A stretch of DNA of 64,000 bases from Winogradskyella litoriviva (GCF_013249065.1 NZ_JABRWQ010000001.1:744001-808000); one strand, 5' to 3'; positions 34,231 through 44,660 are shown, numbered from the stretch's first letter. The notes: generated by a model not told the origin, from the sequence alone. Translations and numbers: made by a program.

Positions 34231-35145
34231 CTATAAAGAAATTTTGAGGTAGATTTCTAATCCTTTTAATAATGCTGAATTATGCTCAATAAAAATAGAA
34301 TCGGAGTTGTAATCTGCTTCAATGAGCCAATTATTACCATTAAAATAAGAATGTTTTACAATAGCTTTTAAATCGGATTGTTTTACAATTTTAACTCGAT
34401 TAGCATATACAATGCCATAAGGTTCAATAACATTAAATTCTCCAAAAAATGAAGCTATTAGAGGTGTTTTTGGGTTGTTGTAAATTTGTTGTGGTGTGTC
34501 TTTTTCTATTATTTTAGAATCGTGAATAACGAGTAATTGGTCTGCAAAACCGAGGACATCATTTTTATCGTGTGTGGCAACAACACAGGTAATATTATTG
34601 TCTTTTAAATATTTAAAAACACTACGACGTAACGATTGTTTTTTAAAATTATCAATATGGCTAAAGGGCTCATCTAGTAATAAAATTTCGGGTTGTTTTG
34701 CTAAGGCTCTCGCGATGGCTACGCGCTGTTTTTGTCCGCCACTTAATAGTTTTACTTTGGTTTTAGCAAAGGCTTCTAATTCTACAACTTTAATTAATTC
34801 TTCAGTACGTTTTTGTTTTTCTTCAGGATAAAAACGAGATAAATATTTACCAATATTTTCTTCAACTGAAATGAAAGGCATAAGGTCAAACTCTTGGGTT
34901 ACATATTTCATAAAATCGTAACCAATCACTAAATTGTATTTTGGTCCAAGAATTTCTTGGTTTTTCCAAAAAATATGGCCTTGTTTTAAATCGTATTCAC
35001 CATAGATTAATTTTAAAAGTGTGCTTTTGCCTGAGCCACTTTCTCCAATAATGGCAAGATTTTCTCCAGTTTCAACATTAAAGTTTATAGCCTTTAAAAC
35101 CTTAGTTTTAGAATACCCAAAAGTGACATTTTTTACTTGAAGCAT
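34231..35145 (-). CDS. ABC transporter ATP-binding protein
   Basis: The protein has 304 residues with every ATPase motif: Walker A GESGSGKST, Q-loop (YVTQEFDLMPF), signature LSGGQKQRVAIARAL, Walker B EILLLDEPFSHID and the switch His in VVATHDKND. A C-terminal extension of about 80 residues after the nucleotide-binding domain resembles the regulatory TOBE-like part of importer ATPases. No permease or binding-protein gene is next to it, so its partner is encoded elsewhere and its substrate is unknown. Confidence 0.9.
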   Translation of the reverse strand: MLQVKNVTFGYSKTKVLKAINFNVETGENLAIIGESGSGKSTLLKLIYGEYDLKQGHIFWKNQEILGPKYNLVIGYDFMKYVTQEFDLMPFISVEENIGKYLSRFYPEEKQKRTEELIKVVELEAFAKTKVKLLSGGQKQRVAIARALAKQPEILLLDEPFSHIDNFKKQSLRRSVFKYLKDNNITCVVATHDKNDVLGFADQLLVIHDSKIIEKDTPQQIYNNPKTPLIASFFGEFNVIEPYGIVYANRVKIVKQSDLKAIVKHSYFNGNNWLIEADYNSDSIFIEHNSALLKGLEIYLKISL

Positions 35146-35181
35146 GTTGCAAAGATAGATGTTTCAAAAAATAATTGGGAC

Positions 35182-35214
35182 AAAAAAAGCCGCTCGATTT
35201 CTCAAACAGCTTTT
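35182..35214 (-). terminator. Intrinsic terminator after the VCBS/UnbV gene
   Basis: On the minus strand a 13-bp stem (AAAAGCTGTTTGA with TCGAGCGGCTTTT, several G-T pairs) closes on a GAAA loop and is followed by TTT. It lies 19 bases beyond the stop codon at 35234. Confidence 0.88.
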
Positions 35215-35233
35215 AATTGTATAAGGTTTATTA

Positions 35234-37708
35234 TTATTTTTTTATAAACTTTCGTTTCATAGTTTTTCCTTGAGATTCTAGCCTTAAAAAATAGACTCCA
35301 CTGGTTAAATTAGAAACATCAATACGATTAGATTTTAGTTTTAAATTAAGAACACGTTTTCCATTAATATCAAAAACTGTTGCTATTTTATTAATCACTT
35401 GAGACGAAGTATTAATAAAAAGTTCATTTTCCACAGGATTAGGATAAATTGTAAGATCAATTAATGTATAATCTATAGCACTAAGTGCAGAACCTTCAGT
35501 AATATTATGTGTTGTATCTATTGCTGGGTTTTCTATATAATCTACAACACCAGATGGCCAATAAATAGTTAAGCTGGTAATTGAAGTTTCTGCTCCAAGA
35601 CCAAAATGAGTGGTTAGCGAACTCATAAATTCAAAACCTTCACCGCTTCTTACATCTCTTATTTGTGTCCCTGTAGATGTTTCAATTTCTATTCTAGCGC
35701 CAATGCCATTTATATTGCTGCTTGTGCCAATGGTATTTATTTTAATCCAATGATTAGTATTTGCATTGTTGAGGTAAATGTTTCTATTTCTAAAAATATC
35801 TAAAAACCCATCGTTGTTAGTATCACCTATTGCTCCACTTGGTGGCATATTTGTAGAAAAATTAGTGAAGGTAAAATCACCATTATTGAACAAAATATCA
35901 CCATTAGATAAGATATCTATATAACCATCATTATCAAAATCAGCAGGCGCATTTTCTATTCCTAATGCAGCCAAATCAACTCCTGATCCAAAAGTTACAT
36001 CAGTAAAAGTACCATCGCCATTATTTTGCATTAATTTAGAAGGACCATTTGATGTAGTACTTGCGCCAACATAAACATCCATATCTCCATCATTATCAAA
36101 ATCCGCCCAGGCAGAAGACCAGGTTTGTATATTGTCTCCTAAATTAGAAGAATTGTTGTGTCCCACGCCAGGATAATTTGTATTGTACCAACCATTGCTA
36201 TCTGCAACATTTGTGAATACTCCATTGCCATCATTTCTCCATAATTCGTTGGTGCTAATGGTTGATGAGCCACCTCTACATTTAGCAATAAACATATCCA
36301 TGTCTCTATCGTTATCAAAATCTATCCATACAGTTCCATAATTTCCTCCACCAGGCGTTAAACCTAATCCATTTGGAACAACTCCTGGACTTTCTCCTTG
36401 ATAAAAAGTTAAATTACCAGAACCATCATTGATATAGTATACATTGGCATCAACATCATGACATACAAAGGCATCTAAATGCCCATCGTTATTTATGTCT
36501 ACAAAATTAGACCGTTGCGAAAAAACATAATTAGAACCCGATATTTCGGTGTAACCAGTACCAGAATTATTAGCCTTCATAAATGTAACACCAGAGCCTC
36601 CTCCGTAAACAAGATCATTATAACCGTTGCGGTCAAAATCACCTGCTGCTAAACTCCAATTAGGTGAATAATCGGCTGATGGAGTAGAAACATTTGTTTC
36701 ATTAAAACCACCTGTAGCTAACTGATAATGTACATTGATATTATCTGAACTTACAGAAACCACATCGTCTAAAAAATCACCATTTAAATCAACCAATGCG
36801 ATATCATATGTTCCTGTAGTTGCTATTGGGTTTGTTGTAAAAGATACTGGATAACTAGATAAATCTATACCTGTTGTAAATGTTTGGCATTGCCATGAAC
36901 TAAAGCCACCAGCAGCACAATTTGCTCTTACGCAAACTCTATAGTCTGTTTCTTGTGTTAAACCTGTTAATACATAAACACTATTTGCGGTAAAAATTCC
37001 AGTTGTTGGCATTATATCTGTAGTTAGACCTATTGCAACTTCCCAAGATGTTTCAGTCCCTCCAGCAATCCAATTAACACTTGCGGTTGTAGCTGTGATG
37101 TTGTTAATTGAAACAGATTCCACATCTGGACAAGCAGGAGGCATTGAAGATATAATAGCTACAGAATTAACACAAAAGCCCCAACCAAAGGAGTTATTAT
37201 CGTTATATAGAATACGATATTTAAAACCTGTTTGTTGTGCGTTAGAAAAAGTAGAAATATCTAAACCATCACTAATAAAACTTGTTGGTGTGTTGTTACA
37301 AAAACTTACAGTTGAGTTTGAATTATCAGTAAGTGTGTTTCCCCAATTTTCCCATTCAGTTGTAGCGTTATTCCAAAATTGAAGCTGTAGTGATTCATTT
37401 TGATATATATTAAAACCATATTGAAAACTTACGGTTAATTCAGTTTCACCAGTACTAAAAGCAGCACTTAAATCAATAACAGGCGATTCAGCAGCGACAT
37501 TATTAGCAGAAGTACCACCAGCAAGATTATCATCAAAAGAAAATGAACTACTAGTTGTTGTTGGGTCTTCATAGAGATATGTTACATCATAAGATCCAGA
37601 AAGCGTCCATTGGTTATTTGGCCAATTAGCTGGTTGATTTAATTGTTGCGCAAAACTATACGCAAAAATAAAGTTTAATAGAATTGTAAATAGTAGTGGT
37701 TTTTTCAT
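35234..37708 (-). CDS. Secreted FG-GAP/VCBS and ASPIC_UnbV repeat protein with T9SS tail
   Basis: The protein has 824 residues and a signal peptide ending SFAQ. After a beta-sandwich N-terminus and a fibronectin III-like domain (about 193-285; VSINNITATTASVNWIAGG) come FG-GAP/VCBS repeats with calcium-loop motifs (DLNGDFLDDV, DFDRNGYNDLV, DINNDGHLDAF, DFDNDRDMDMF, DFDNDGDMDVY, DFDNDGYIDIL). An ASPIC/UnbV domain (about 655-740; GIGARIEIETSTGTQIRDVRSGEGF) and a type A T9SS tail (LTIYPNPVENELF to SGVYFLRLESQG) follow. It is thus an extracellular beta-propeller, like CRTAC-type proteins. It lies 10 bases after the diheme cytochrome gene and is probably co-expressed with it. Ligand unknown. Confidence 0.92.
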   Translation of the reverse strand: MKKPLLFTILLNFIFAYSFAQQLNQPANWPNNQWTLSGSYDVTYLYEDPTTTSSSFSFDDNLAGGTSANNVAAESPVIDLSAAFSTGETELTVSFQYGFNIYQNESLQLQFWNNATTEWENWGNTLTDNSNSTVSFCNNTPTSFISDGLDISTFSNAQQTGFKYRILYNDNNSFGWGFCVNSVAIISSMPPACPDVESVSINNITATTASVNWIAGGTETSWEVAIGLTTDIMPTTGIFTANSVYVLTGLTQETDYRVCVRANCAAGGFSSWQCQTFTTGIDLSSYPVSFTTNPIATTGTYDIALVDLNGDFLDDVVSVSSDNINVHYQLATGGFNETNVSTPSADYSPNWSLAAGDFDRNGYNDLVYGGGSGVTFMKANNSGTGYTEISGSNYVFSQRSNFVDINNDGHLDAFVCHDVDANVYYINDGSGNLTFYQGESPGVVPNGLGLTPGGGNYGTVWIDFDNDRDMDMFIAKCRGGSSTISTNELWRNDGNGVFTNVADSNGWYNTNYPGVGHNNSSNLGDNIQTWSSAWADFDNDGDMDVYVGASTTSNGPSKLMQNNGDGTFTDVTFGSGVDLAALGIENAPADFDNDGYIDILSNGDILFNNGDFTFTNFSTNMPPSGAIGDTNNDGFLDIFRNRNIYLNNANTNHWIKINTIGTSSNINGIGARIEIETSTGTQIRDVRSGEGFEFMSSLTTHFGLGAETSITSLTIYWPSGVVDYIENPAIDTTHNITEGSALSAIDYTLIDLTIYPNPVENELFINTSSQVINKIATVFDINGKRVLNLKLKSNRIDVSNLTSGVYFLRLESQGKTMKRKFIKK

Positions 37709-37718
37709 ATTGGTTGGT

Positions 37719-38789
37719 TTAGTTACAATCCGTATTTAGAGAATTAATCCATTCTTCAATTAATTGAACACCTTCTACATGTACAATTGTTCTTGCCATT
37801 AAAGGCATTCTGTCCGAAGGTTCTGTAGAACTCAACCTGTAATGTAATACGGAATTTCTTGCATCACCAGGTTCTATAATATGACCAAGACCAAAGCCAA
37901 GATCTGTATCTGCATCTACACAAACACCTAAGTTAGTGAGATTTTCTGTGTCTGTAAAATCTAAGCGCAATGGCCTATATGCACAATGTGTTTCTTCAGA
38001 GTGGCAATGTGCACAGTTAATATCTACATAAGCTCTTACTCTACGCTCTAAAGTTTCATTTGTATCATTATAATCTGGGAGTTGAGCTATGGTATTAGGA
38101 AGCATATTTTCTAAATAGCCAACATTTATTAATTTGTCTAACTGATTGGATGTTCCATCATTATAATTGTAACTTAAATTTAAGTTTCTAGGTTTGGGAC
38201 CAATAGGTTTGGGTATTTCCATTACTTTATGACACGTATGGCATTCTGCTGCTGAAGGTATTCTATATTGAACAGATTTTATTTCGTTAGATTGTAGCCA
38301 TTCTACATCCACGTAACTTCCATCCATGTTTAAAGTAGCTTCGGTTTGTTCATTATTCCATATATAATTAGCAAAAACCCAACCCTCTTGTTTTCTAATC
38401 AATAGTCTTGTTTCTAAGTTTTTAGAATCGTTGTTAGGTAAAACATTATCATAGTAAAAGCTTTTTATTAAAATTGCTCCCACTGGAAAATCTAAATTTT
38501 CGTTAGCACTTACATATGATGCCTTAGTATTATTAGGCATCCAAACAAATCGTTTTTTCTTAGCGTAATCACTAAATAATGTTGAATTTAAAGTATAAGG
38601 TATTACACCAAACGTGGGTTCGAGATTTTTTAATTCGTTTTCAAATAATTGATATTCTGAAAGCGTTTGATATGGCATTTCCTCTAAATTTAGATTGGTA
38701 TCTGGAAAAAGAGGTGTAAGTCCATCATCTTTGCCACAAGAAAACAGAAGCAGAATTGAAACTAAGTAATAAAGGTAGTTTTTTTTCAT
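37719..38789 (-). CDS. Diheme c-type cytochrome lipoprotein (SO2930-like)
   Basis: The protein has 356 residues with a lipoprotein signal (ILLLFSCGKDD). Two haem-binding CxxCH motifs are visible: CHTCH in SAAECHTCHKVMEIPKP (about 183) and CAHCH in DINCAHCHSEETHC (about 259). Other motifs (MPYQTLSEYQLF, FPVGAILIKSFYYD, LETRLLIRK, GPKPRNLN, and PLMARTIVHVEGVQLIEEWI at the end) match the SO2930 family of diheme cytochromes. Haem would be attached outside the cytoplasm, probably on an outer-membrane lipoprotein. The family is known but its electron partner is not. It is the first gene of a two-gene unit with the secreted VCBS/UnbV protein. Confidence 0.88.
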   Translation of the reverse strand: MKKNYLYYLVSILLLFSCGKDDGLTPLFPDTNLNLEEMPYQTLSEYQLFENELKNLEPTFGVIPYTLNSTLFSDYAKKKRFVWMPNNTKASYVSANENLDFPVGAILIKSFYYDNVLPNNDSKNLETRLLIRKQEGWVFANYIWNNEQTEATLNMDGSYVDVEWLQSNEIKSVQYRIPSAAECHTCHKVMEIPKPIGPKPRNLNLSYNYNDGTSNQLDKLINVGYLENMLPNTIAQLPDYNDTNETLERRVRAYVDINCAHCHSEETHCAYRPLRLDFTDTENLTNLGVCVDADTDLGFGLGHIIEPGDARNSVLHYRLSSTEPSDRMPLMARTIVHVEGVQLIEEWINSLNTDCN

Positions 38790-38872
38790 GCAGAATAGTT
38801 ATACAACATTAATAAGACAGTTGAATACTAAAAAAACCTACCTCAAAAATGATTCTTTCATAAATAGTTTAA

Positions 38873-41038
38873 CTATCCTTTTACTTTTTCTGTTGTTTTA
38901 GAAGGTAAAACCTTAAATCCCATATTATAAAGTGTAAACCCATAGATGTCTGCATATTGTTCTATAGTTTTACTCACAGGTGTACCAGCGCCATGACCAG
39001 CGTCTGTTTCTATTCTAATAAGTGTTGGGTTGTTACCCGTTTGTTTACTTTGTAATTCGGCAGCAAATTTAAAACTGTGAGCTGGTACAACTCTATCATC
39101 ATGATCACCTGTAGTCACCAAAGTTGCAGGATATTCTACACCTTCTTTTACATTATGAACAGGCGAGTAGCCTTTAAGATAGTTAAACATTTCTTTACTA
39201 TCTTCTGCTGTTCCGTAGTCGTAAGCCCAACCAGCACCTGCAGTAAATGTATGGTAACGTAACATATCTAAAACACCAACAGCTGGTAATGCTACTTTCA
39301 TTAAATCTGGACGTTGTGTCATTGTTGCACCAACTAATAATCCACCATTAGAACCACCTCTAACTGCTAAATAATCTGAAGACGTATAGTTCTCTGAAAT
39401 AAGGTATTCTGCTGCTGCAATGAAATCGTCAAATACATTTTGCTTTTGCAGTTTTGTACCTGCATTATGCCATGCTTTTCCGTATTCTCCACCACCTCTT
39501 AGGTTGGGTACAGCGTAAATTCCGCCTTGTTCCATCCAAACCGCATTTGCAATACTAAAACTTGGTGTTAAACTAATATTGAATCCACCATAACCATATA
39601 GAATGGTTGGGTTTTTACCGTTTAGCTCTAATCCTTTTTTGTGTGTTATAATCATTGGCACTTTAGTACCATCCTTAGATTTGTAAAACACTTGTTTGCT
39701 TTCGTAATCTTCAGGATTAAAATCAATGTTTGGTTTTCTGTATAATTCTGAAGTTCCGTTTTCTATATCATATTTATAAATACTTCCTGGAGTTACATAA
39801 TTTGTGAATGAGTAGTATAACTCTTTTTCTTCTTTCTTTGCTCCAAAACCGCCTGCACTTCCTACACCAGGTAGTTCAACTTCTCTAACTAATTTACCAT
39901 CGTAATCATATTGTAATATTTTTGAAACTGCATCAACCATGTAATTAGCAAAAAAGTAGCCTCCTGCAGTTGATGGACTTAATACATTTTTAGTTTCAGG
40001 TATAAAATCTACCCAATTTTCTGGAGTTGGATTTGAAGCATCAACTGTTACAACTCTTTTGTTTGGAGCGTTTAAGTTTGTAGATAAATAAAGTTTAGTA
40101 CCTACATTTTCTAAAATGCCTGTGTCACTATCTGTATGATTTAAAATAGTAATCAACTTACTATTGGGTTTAGTTAAGTCTTTAATAAAAAGTTTGTTAC
40201 CAGAGGTAGAAACACTAGCCGAAATAATTAAGTATTTATCATCTTCGGTTACGCCTCCACCAATATATCTGTGTTTTTGTTCTGGAGTACCTCCAAATAT
40301 TAACTCATCTTCAGATTGTTTTGTTCCTAACTTATGATAGTAAACTTTATGTTGGTCTGTTTTGGCAGATAGCTCACTACCTTTTGGTTTGTCGTAGCTA
40401 GAATAATAAAAGCCTTCGTTTTTATACCAAGACATGCCACTAAATTTAATATCAACTAAAGTATCTTCTACAATTTCTTTAGTTTCGGTATTCATTATTA
40501 AAATCTTTCTCCAATCGCTTCCGCCTTCAGAAATAGAATAGGCTAGCGTTTTACCATCTTTAGAAAAACTTGTACCTCCTAAAGAAATTGTACCATCTTC
40601 TTTAAATGTATTTGGGTCTAAGAATACTTCAGCCGTACTTGGGTCATCTCCAGTTTTATATCTGTAAATGACATATTGATTTTGTAAGCCATCATTTTTA
40701 TAAAAGTAAGTGTAATCGCCTTCTTTAAATGGTGAACCTATTTTTTCGTAATTCCAAAGTTTTGTAAGTCGTTCTTTTAATTCTTTTCGATAAGGAATGT
40801 TATCTAAATAACCGTAAGTTGCTTCGTTTTCAGCTTTAACCCAAGCTTCAGTTTCTGGACTTCTGTCATCTTCTAACCAACGGTAAGGATCAGATACAGC
40901 TTCACCAAATATAGTGTCAATAACTTCAATTTTATTTGTTTTTGGATAGTCTACAGAAATTGTTTTCAAAGTTTCAGTTTCGTTTTTACATGATACAAAA
41001 ATACTCAGTACTAGAGTTAGGAGAAGTAATTTTTTCAT
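38873..41038 (-). CDS. Prolyl oligopeptidase family serine peptidase (S9A)
   Basis: The protein has 721 residues, the usual S9A length. It has an N-terminal lipoprotein-type signal ([10 protein letters not shown]), then the family start [28 protein letters not shown], a seven-bladed propeller, and the C-terminal alpha/beta-hydrolase domain with [22 protein letters not shown], catalytic Ser in [12 protein letters not shown] (about 563), Asp in GDHDDRVVP and His in DAGHGAG (about 684). It cleaves short peptides after proline, probably in the periplasm or at the cell surface. It stands alone with a 150-base gap before asd. Confidence 0.96.
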   Translation of the reverse strand: MKKLLLLTLVLSIFVSCKNETETLKTISVDYPKTNKIEVIDTIFGEAVSDPYRWLEDDRSPETEAWVKAENEATYGYLDNIPYRKELKERLTKLWNYEKIGSPFKEGDYTYFYKNDGLQNQYVIYRYKTGDDPSTAEVFLDPNTFKEDGTISLGGTSFSKDGKTLAYSISEGGSDWRKILIMNTETKEIVEDTLVDIKFSGMSWYKNEGFYYSSYDKPKGSELSAKTDQHKVYYHKLGTKQSEDELIFGGTPEQKHRYIGGGVTEDDKYLIISASVSTSGNKLFIKDLTKPNSKLITILNHTDSDTGILENVGTKLYLSTNLNAPNKRVVTVDASNPTPENWVDFIPETKNVLSPSTAGGYFFANYMVDAVSKILQYDYDGKLVREVELPGVGSAGGFGAKKEEKELYYSFTNYVTPGSIYKYDIENGTSELYRKPNIDFNPEDYESKQVFYKSKDGTKVPMIITHKKGLELNGKNPTILYGYGGFNISLTPSFSIANAVWMEQGGIYAVPNLRGGGEYGKAWHNAGTKLQKQNVFDDFIAAAEYLISENYTSSDYLAVRGGSNGGLLVGATMTQRPDLMKVALPAVGVLDMLRYHTFTAGAGWAYDYGTAEDSKEMFNYLKGYSPVHNVKEGVEYPATLVTTGDHDDRVVPAHSFKFAAELQSKQTGNNPTLIRIETDAGHGAGTPVSKTIEQYADIYGFTLYNMGFKVLPSKTTEKVKG

Positions 41039-41112
41039 AATTAGAATAATTGAGATTAAAGAAGATTTCTCCCAAAGATAAGACTTTCATATTTTGACAT
41101 AAGTTAAAAGGC

Positions 41113-41162
41113 AAAAAAAATACGCTAATTCAATTAATAAGATAATTGAAAAAGCGTATTTA
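41113..41162 (-). terminator. Intrinsic terminator after asd
   Basis: AAATACGCT (41119-41127) pairs with AGCGTATTT (41154-41162), with an inner TTCAATTA/TAATTGAA stem. On the minus strand, after asd, it is followed by a T run. It separates asd from the prolyl oligopeptidase gene. Confidence 0.88.
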
Positions 41163-41188
41163 TTAAGATTTTATAGATGTAAATTACT

Positions 41189-42178
41189 TTACACTAATTC
41201 ATTTTTCACAAGATATTCTGCAATTTGAACAGTGTTTGTTGCTGCACCTTTTCTAAGATTATCACTTACAACCCACATATTTAAAGTATTTGGTTGAGAA
41301 CCATCTCGTCTTATACGACCAACAAAAACATCGTCTTTACCATGCGCAAACATTGGCATAGGATAAGTGTTGGTTTGTAAATTATCTTGAACAATAATAC
41401 CATCAGTAGTGTTAAGTAATTCTCTTACTTCAGCAACATCATATTCGTTTTCAAATTCTACATTAATAGCTTCACTGTGTCCACCTGCTGTAGGAATTCT
41501 TACTGCAGTTGCAGTTACAGCTATGGTGCGATCACCTAATATTTTTTGAGTCTCATTTACCAATTTCATTTCTTCTTTGGTATAACCGTTGTCTTCAAAA
41601 ACATCACAATGTGGAATTGCATTTTTATGAATTGGGTAAGGGTAAGCCATATCACCTTCTTTACCTGCAATTTCATTTTCCATCTGTTCAACAGCTTTTA
41701 CGCCAGTACCAGAAACGGATTGATATGTAGAAACTATGATTCGTTTAATTTTATATTTTTTATGAAGTGGTGCTAATGCCATTACCATTTGAATGGTAGA
41801 ACAGTTTGGGTTAGCAATAATCTTATCTGTTTTAGTTAACTCATTAGCATTAATCTCTGGAACCACTAATTTTTTAGTATTATCCATTCTCCAAGCCGAA
41901 GAATTATCAATTACGGTTGTGCCAACTTCAGCAAATTTTGGAGCCCATTCTAAAGAAGTGCCACCACCTGCAGAAAAAAGAGCAATATCTGGTTTGGCTT
42001 CAATAGCAGAAGGAATACTAATAACTGAAATGTCTTTGCCTTTGAATTTTATTTTTTTACCTACAGAACGCTCAGAAGCGACTAATAATAATTCATCTAC
42101 TGGGAAATTACGCTCTTCTAATACGTTGAGCATTACATTTCCTACTAAACCTGTTGCACCTACTATAGCTACTTTCAT
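41189..42178 (-). CDS. asd: Aspartate-semialdehyde dehydrogenase
   Basis: The protein has 329 residues. It starts KVAIVGATGLVGNVMLNVLEER (NADP-binding loop), has the active-site Cys in IANPNCSTIQMV (about 126), STYQSVSGTG, and a C-terminal block VFVGRIRRDGSQPNTLNMWVVSDNLRKGAATN. It reduces aspartyl phosphate to aspartate semialdehyde, the branch point to lysine/diaminopimelate, threonine and methionine. It is flanked by terminators on both sides, so it is a single-gene transcript. Confidence 0.97.
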   Translation of the reverse strand: MKVAIVGATGLVGNVMLNVLEERNFPVDELLLVASERSVGKKIKFKGKDISVISIPSAIEAKPDIALFSAGGGTSLEWAPKFAEVGTTVIDNSSAWRMDNTKKLVVPEINANELTKTDKIIANPNCSTIQMVMALAPLHKKYKIKRIIVSTYQSVSGTGVKAVEQMENEIAGKEGDMAYPYPIHKNAIPHCDVFEDNGYTKEEMKLVNETQKILGDRTIAVTATAVRIPTAGGHSEAINVEFENEYDVAEVRELLNTTDGIIVQDNLQTNTYPMPMFAHGKDDVFVGRIRRDGSQPNTLNMWVVSDNLRKGAATNTVQIAEYLVKNELV

Positions 42179-42265
42179 TTTTTCATTTTTTTAAATAAAT
42201 TGTAAGCAAAGCTACATAAAAAACCTCTTTTTTTTAATTTAACCATGGCTTATAACAATAAAAAA

Positions 42266-42291
42266 CAAAATGTTAATTATTTAACATTTTG
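42266..42291. repeat. Perfect 11-bp inverted repeat between asd and mscL
   Basis: CAAAATGTTAA and TTAACATTTTG are exact reverse complements with a 4-base loop. On the minus strand a T run follows it. It lies in the promoter region of asd and just beyond the mscL terminator, so it may be a second terminator or an operator. Confidence 0.5.
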
Positions 42292-42293
42292 CA

Positions 42294-42325
42294 TAAAAAA
42301 ACCCAGACAATAATTATCTGGGTTT
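42294..42325 (-). terminator. Intrinsic terminator after mscL
   Basis: AAACCCAGA (42299-42307) pairs with TCTGGGTTT (42317-42325). On the minus strand the stem is followed by a T run (the A run at 42294-42300). It lies 40 bases after the mscL stop. Confidence 0.9.
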
Positions 42326-42364
42326 AATTAAAAATAAGAGTGTAGCGATGACGCTATACGTGTT

Positions 42365-42766
42365 TTATTTTTTTAATGCATCTCTGATTTCGGTTAAGAT
42401 ATCAAGTTCAGATGGTCCTGCTGGAGCTGGTTCTTCAGCTGGAGCTTTAGTTTTATTGTAAGCTTTTACAATAATGAACATAACAAGACCAACAATTAAT
42501 AAATTGATGATTGCGTTAACCCAGCTTCCCCACATAATTGCGTTTTCTGGAGTTGTTACTGCACCTGCTGCATCAACAACGGCTTCTGATAAGATAACTT
42601 TTTTATCAGAGAAATCAGATCCACCAGTAAAGTAACCTACAACTGGCATTACAATATTGTCTACAAATCCTTTTACAACGCCTCCTATGGCACCTGCCAT
42701 AATTACAGCTACTGCAAACTCAATAACGTTTCCGCCAGTGATAAATTCTTTAAATTCTTTTAACAT
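42365..42766 (-). CDS. mscL: Large-conductance mechanosensitive channel
   Basis: The protein has 133 residues. The N-terminal helix and first membrane span (KEFKEFITGGNVIEFAVAVIMAGAIGGVVKGFVDNIVMPVVGY) match MscL closely. A periplasmic loop with SDKKVILSEAV follows, then a second span (AIINLLIVGLVMFIIVKAYN) and a cytoplasmic helix (SELDILTEIRDALKK). As a pentamer it releases solutes when membrane tension rises on osmotic downshock. It is a single gene ended by its own terminator. Confidence 0.98.
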   Translation of the reverse strand: MLKEFKEFITGGNVIEFAVAVIMAGAIGGVVKGFVDNIVMPVVGYFTGGSDFSDKKVILSEAVVDAAGAVTTPENAIMWGSWVNAIINLLIVGLVMFIIVKAYNKTKAPAEEPAPAGPSELDILTEIRDALKK

Positions 42767-42852
42767 AATTTAATGTTTTTAATAGTTAGTTAATGTGTTA
42801 GTTAGACGCAAAGTTAGTTCAAAAAGTCACATTATGTTAAAAAAAAATTAAA

Positions 42853-43959
42853 TTATGGCAAAAAAATACGTTTAACACGTTGAGAAACAGCGGTAATAAT
42901 CTCGTATGAGATAGTTTTAGCCTTTTCAGACAAGTTGCTTGCCTTGTATTTAGAATTGAAAATAATTACTTCATCTCCTTCTTTACAATTAACATTAGAA
43001 ATGTTTACCATAATCATATCCATACAGACATTTCCAATTATTGGTGCTTTTGTACCGTTGATTACCACATAACCGTTGCCGTTACCGTAAATTCGGTTAA
43101 TACCATCTGCATGACCAATGGGTATGGTTGCTGTACGTTCTTTTCCTTTTGAAGCATATGCTCTATTATATCCTACAGTTTCATCTTTTTCTATACTATG
43201 TATTTGAGAAATAACAGATTTTAAACTCGCAATGGGCTTTAGGTTTTTATCTTCTTCTACAGAATTTCCAAAACCATAAAGACCAATTCCGGCTCTAACC
43301 ATATCAAAATGTGCTTTAGGATAATTGATAATACCAGAGGTATTACATAGGTGTAACCATGGGTTATAGCCAGATATTTTTGCGAATATTTTTGCTATAG
43401 TTTTAAATTTTTCAATTTGAATATTAGTAAAATCAATTTCATTTAAATCTTCGCTAGCCGCTAAATGAGAGAACAAAGATTTTACTTTTATTGATGTTGA
43501 ATTTTTAAGTTTAGAAACTATAGTATCAATTTCATTTTCTTCAAATCCAAGTCTATTTAAGCCTGTATTAAATTTTATATGAACCGGATAATTTTTTTGA
43601 GACAGCTCCTGTGTAATTTTTATAAATTCGTCTAACACATGCTTACTATAAAGACTTGGTTCTAAGCAATAATCAATAAGTGTTTTAAAATTTATTGATT
43701 GAGGATGAAGTACTAAAATTGGTGTTGTAATACCAGCATCTCTTAAAGCAACACCTTCTTTTACATAGGCCACGGCAAAATAATCGACTTTTAGTTTTTG
43801 AAGATGTTTGGCAATTTCTACAGCATCACTTCCGTAAGCAAAAGCTTTAACCACAGCTAAAAATTTGGTTTGTGGTTGTAATTTAGATTTTAAGTAATTG
43901 AAATTATGGGTAAGCGCACTTAAATCAATTTCGAGAACAGTTTCTTGAGCTTTAGACAT
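42853..43959 (-). CDS. alr: Alanine racemase
   Basis: The protein has 368 residues. The PLP lysine lies in [21 protein letters not shown] (about residue 38); the usual AVVKANAYGHG motif is slightly varied. Other family blocks are [55 protein letters not shown] and [12 protein letters not shown] with a catalytic Tyr in VGYNRAY. It makes D-alanine for peptidoglycan. The start overlaps the tdk coding end by 8 bases, so the two are translationally coupled. Confidence 0.96.
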   Translation of the reverse strand: MSKAQETVLEIDLSALTHNFNYLKSKLQPQTKFLAVVKAFAYGSDAVEIAKHLQKLKVDYFAVAYVKEGVALRDAGITTPILVLHPQSINFKTLIDYCLEPSLYSKHVLDEFIKITQELSQKNYPVHIKFNTGLNRLGFEENEIDTIVSKLKNSTSIKVKSLFSHLAASEDLNEIDFTNIQIEKFKTIAKIFAKISGYNPWLHLCNTSGIINYPKAHFDMVRAGIGLYGFGNSVEEDKNLKPIASLKSVISQIHSIEKDETVGYNRAYASKGKERTATIPIGHADGINRIYGNGNGYVVINGTKAPIIGNVCMDMIMVNISNVNCKEGDEVIIFNSKYKASNLSEKAKTISYEIITAVSQRVKRIFLP

Positions 43960-44599
43960 CTCGTTTTTGGTCTTTAGAATCTATTTCTTCAGCATCTTTC
44001 ACTTTCATTTGTCTTACTTTATCGCGTTGCATACTTTTATAGTAAGCGGCTCGACTTAAGGGCTCGTATTCATCAACCTCACCAAGTAAAACTAAATCGT
44101 CACTTAAGGCTTTTCTATAACTGTATTGCGCTAAATTCCCTGTTTTTGTACAAACTGCATGCACTTTGGTTACATACTCTGCAGTTGCCATTAAATTTGG
44201 CATTGGTCCAAACGGATTGCCTTTAAAATCCATGTCTAAACCAGCGACAATAACTCGTATGCCTTTATTGGCTAAATCATTACAAATTCTAACAATTTCA
44301 TCATCAAAAAATTGAGCTTCATCAATACCAACTACATCACAACCATCTGCTAAAATAGGAATATTAGCAGCTGCTGGTACAGGTGTAGAGCGAATTTCAT
44401 TAGCATCATGAGAAACTACCATTTCTTCATCATAACGTGTGTCTACTGCAGGTTTAAAAATTTCAACCTTTTGTTTTGCAAATTGCGCACGTTTTAGTCG
44501 TCGAATTAGTTCTTCGGTCTTACCTGAGAACATCGATCCACATATGACTTCAATCCAGCCAAATTGTTCTTTCTGATTTACTGTATTTTCGAGAAACAT
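43952..44599 (-). CDS. tdk: Thymidine kinase, type II
   Basis: The protein has 215 residues. It has the P-loop in [38 protein letters not shown] (the catalytic-region DEAQFF) and [18 protein letters not shown]. It phosphorylates thymidine in the salvage pathway. The zinc ribbon normally formed by four cysteines is degraded: only VCTKTG remains of the first pair, and the second pair is replaced ([11 protein letters not shown]). The alr gene overlaps its end by 8 bases. Confidence 0.96.
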   Translation of the reverse strand: MFLENTVNQKEQFGWIEVICGSMFSGKTEELIRRLKRAQFAKQKVEIFKPAVDTRYDEEMVVSHDANEIRSTPVPAAANIPILADGCDVVGIDEAQFFDDEIVRICNDLANKGIRVIVAGLDMDFKGNPFGPMPNLMATAEYVTKVHAVCTKTGNLAQYSYRKALSDDLVLLGEVDEYEPLSRAAYYKSMQRDKVRQMKVKDAEEIDSKDQKRDV

Positions 44600-44652
44600 T
44601 TTGTAATTTTAGCACTAAACCGAAGTGTATCTTCGTTTTTATAAAGGTCTCG

Positions 44653-44660
44653 CAAATTTA
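44653..44660 (-). promoter_or_regulatory. TAAATTTG -7 promoter box for tdk-alr
   Basis: On the minus strand TAAATTTG matches the Bacteroidota -7 box exactly, about 55 bases before the tdk start. No TTG is present at the normal -33 distance, so this is a partial match. Confidence 0.35.
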
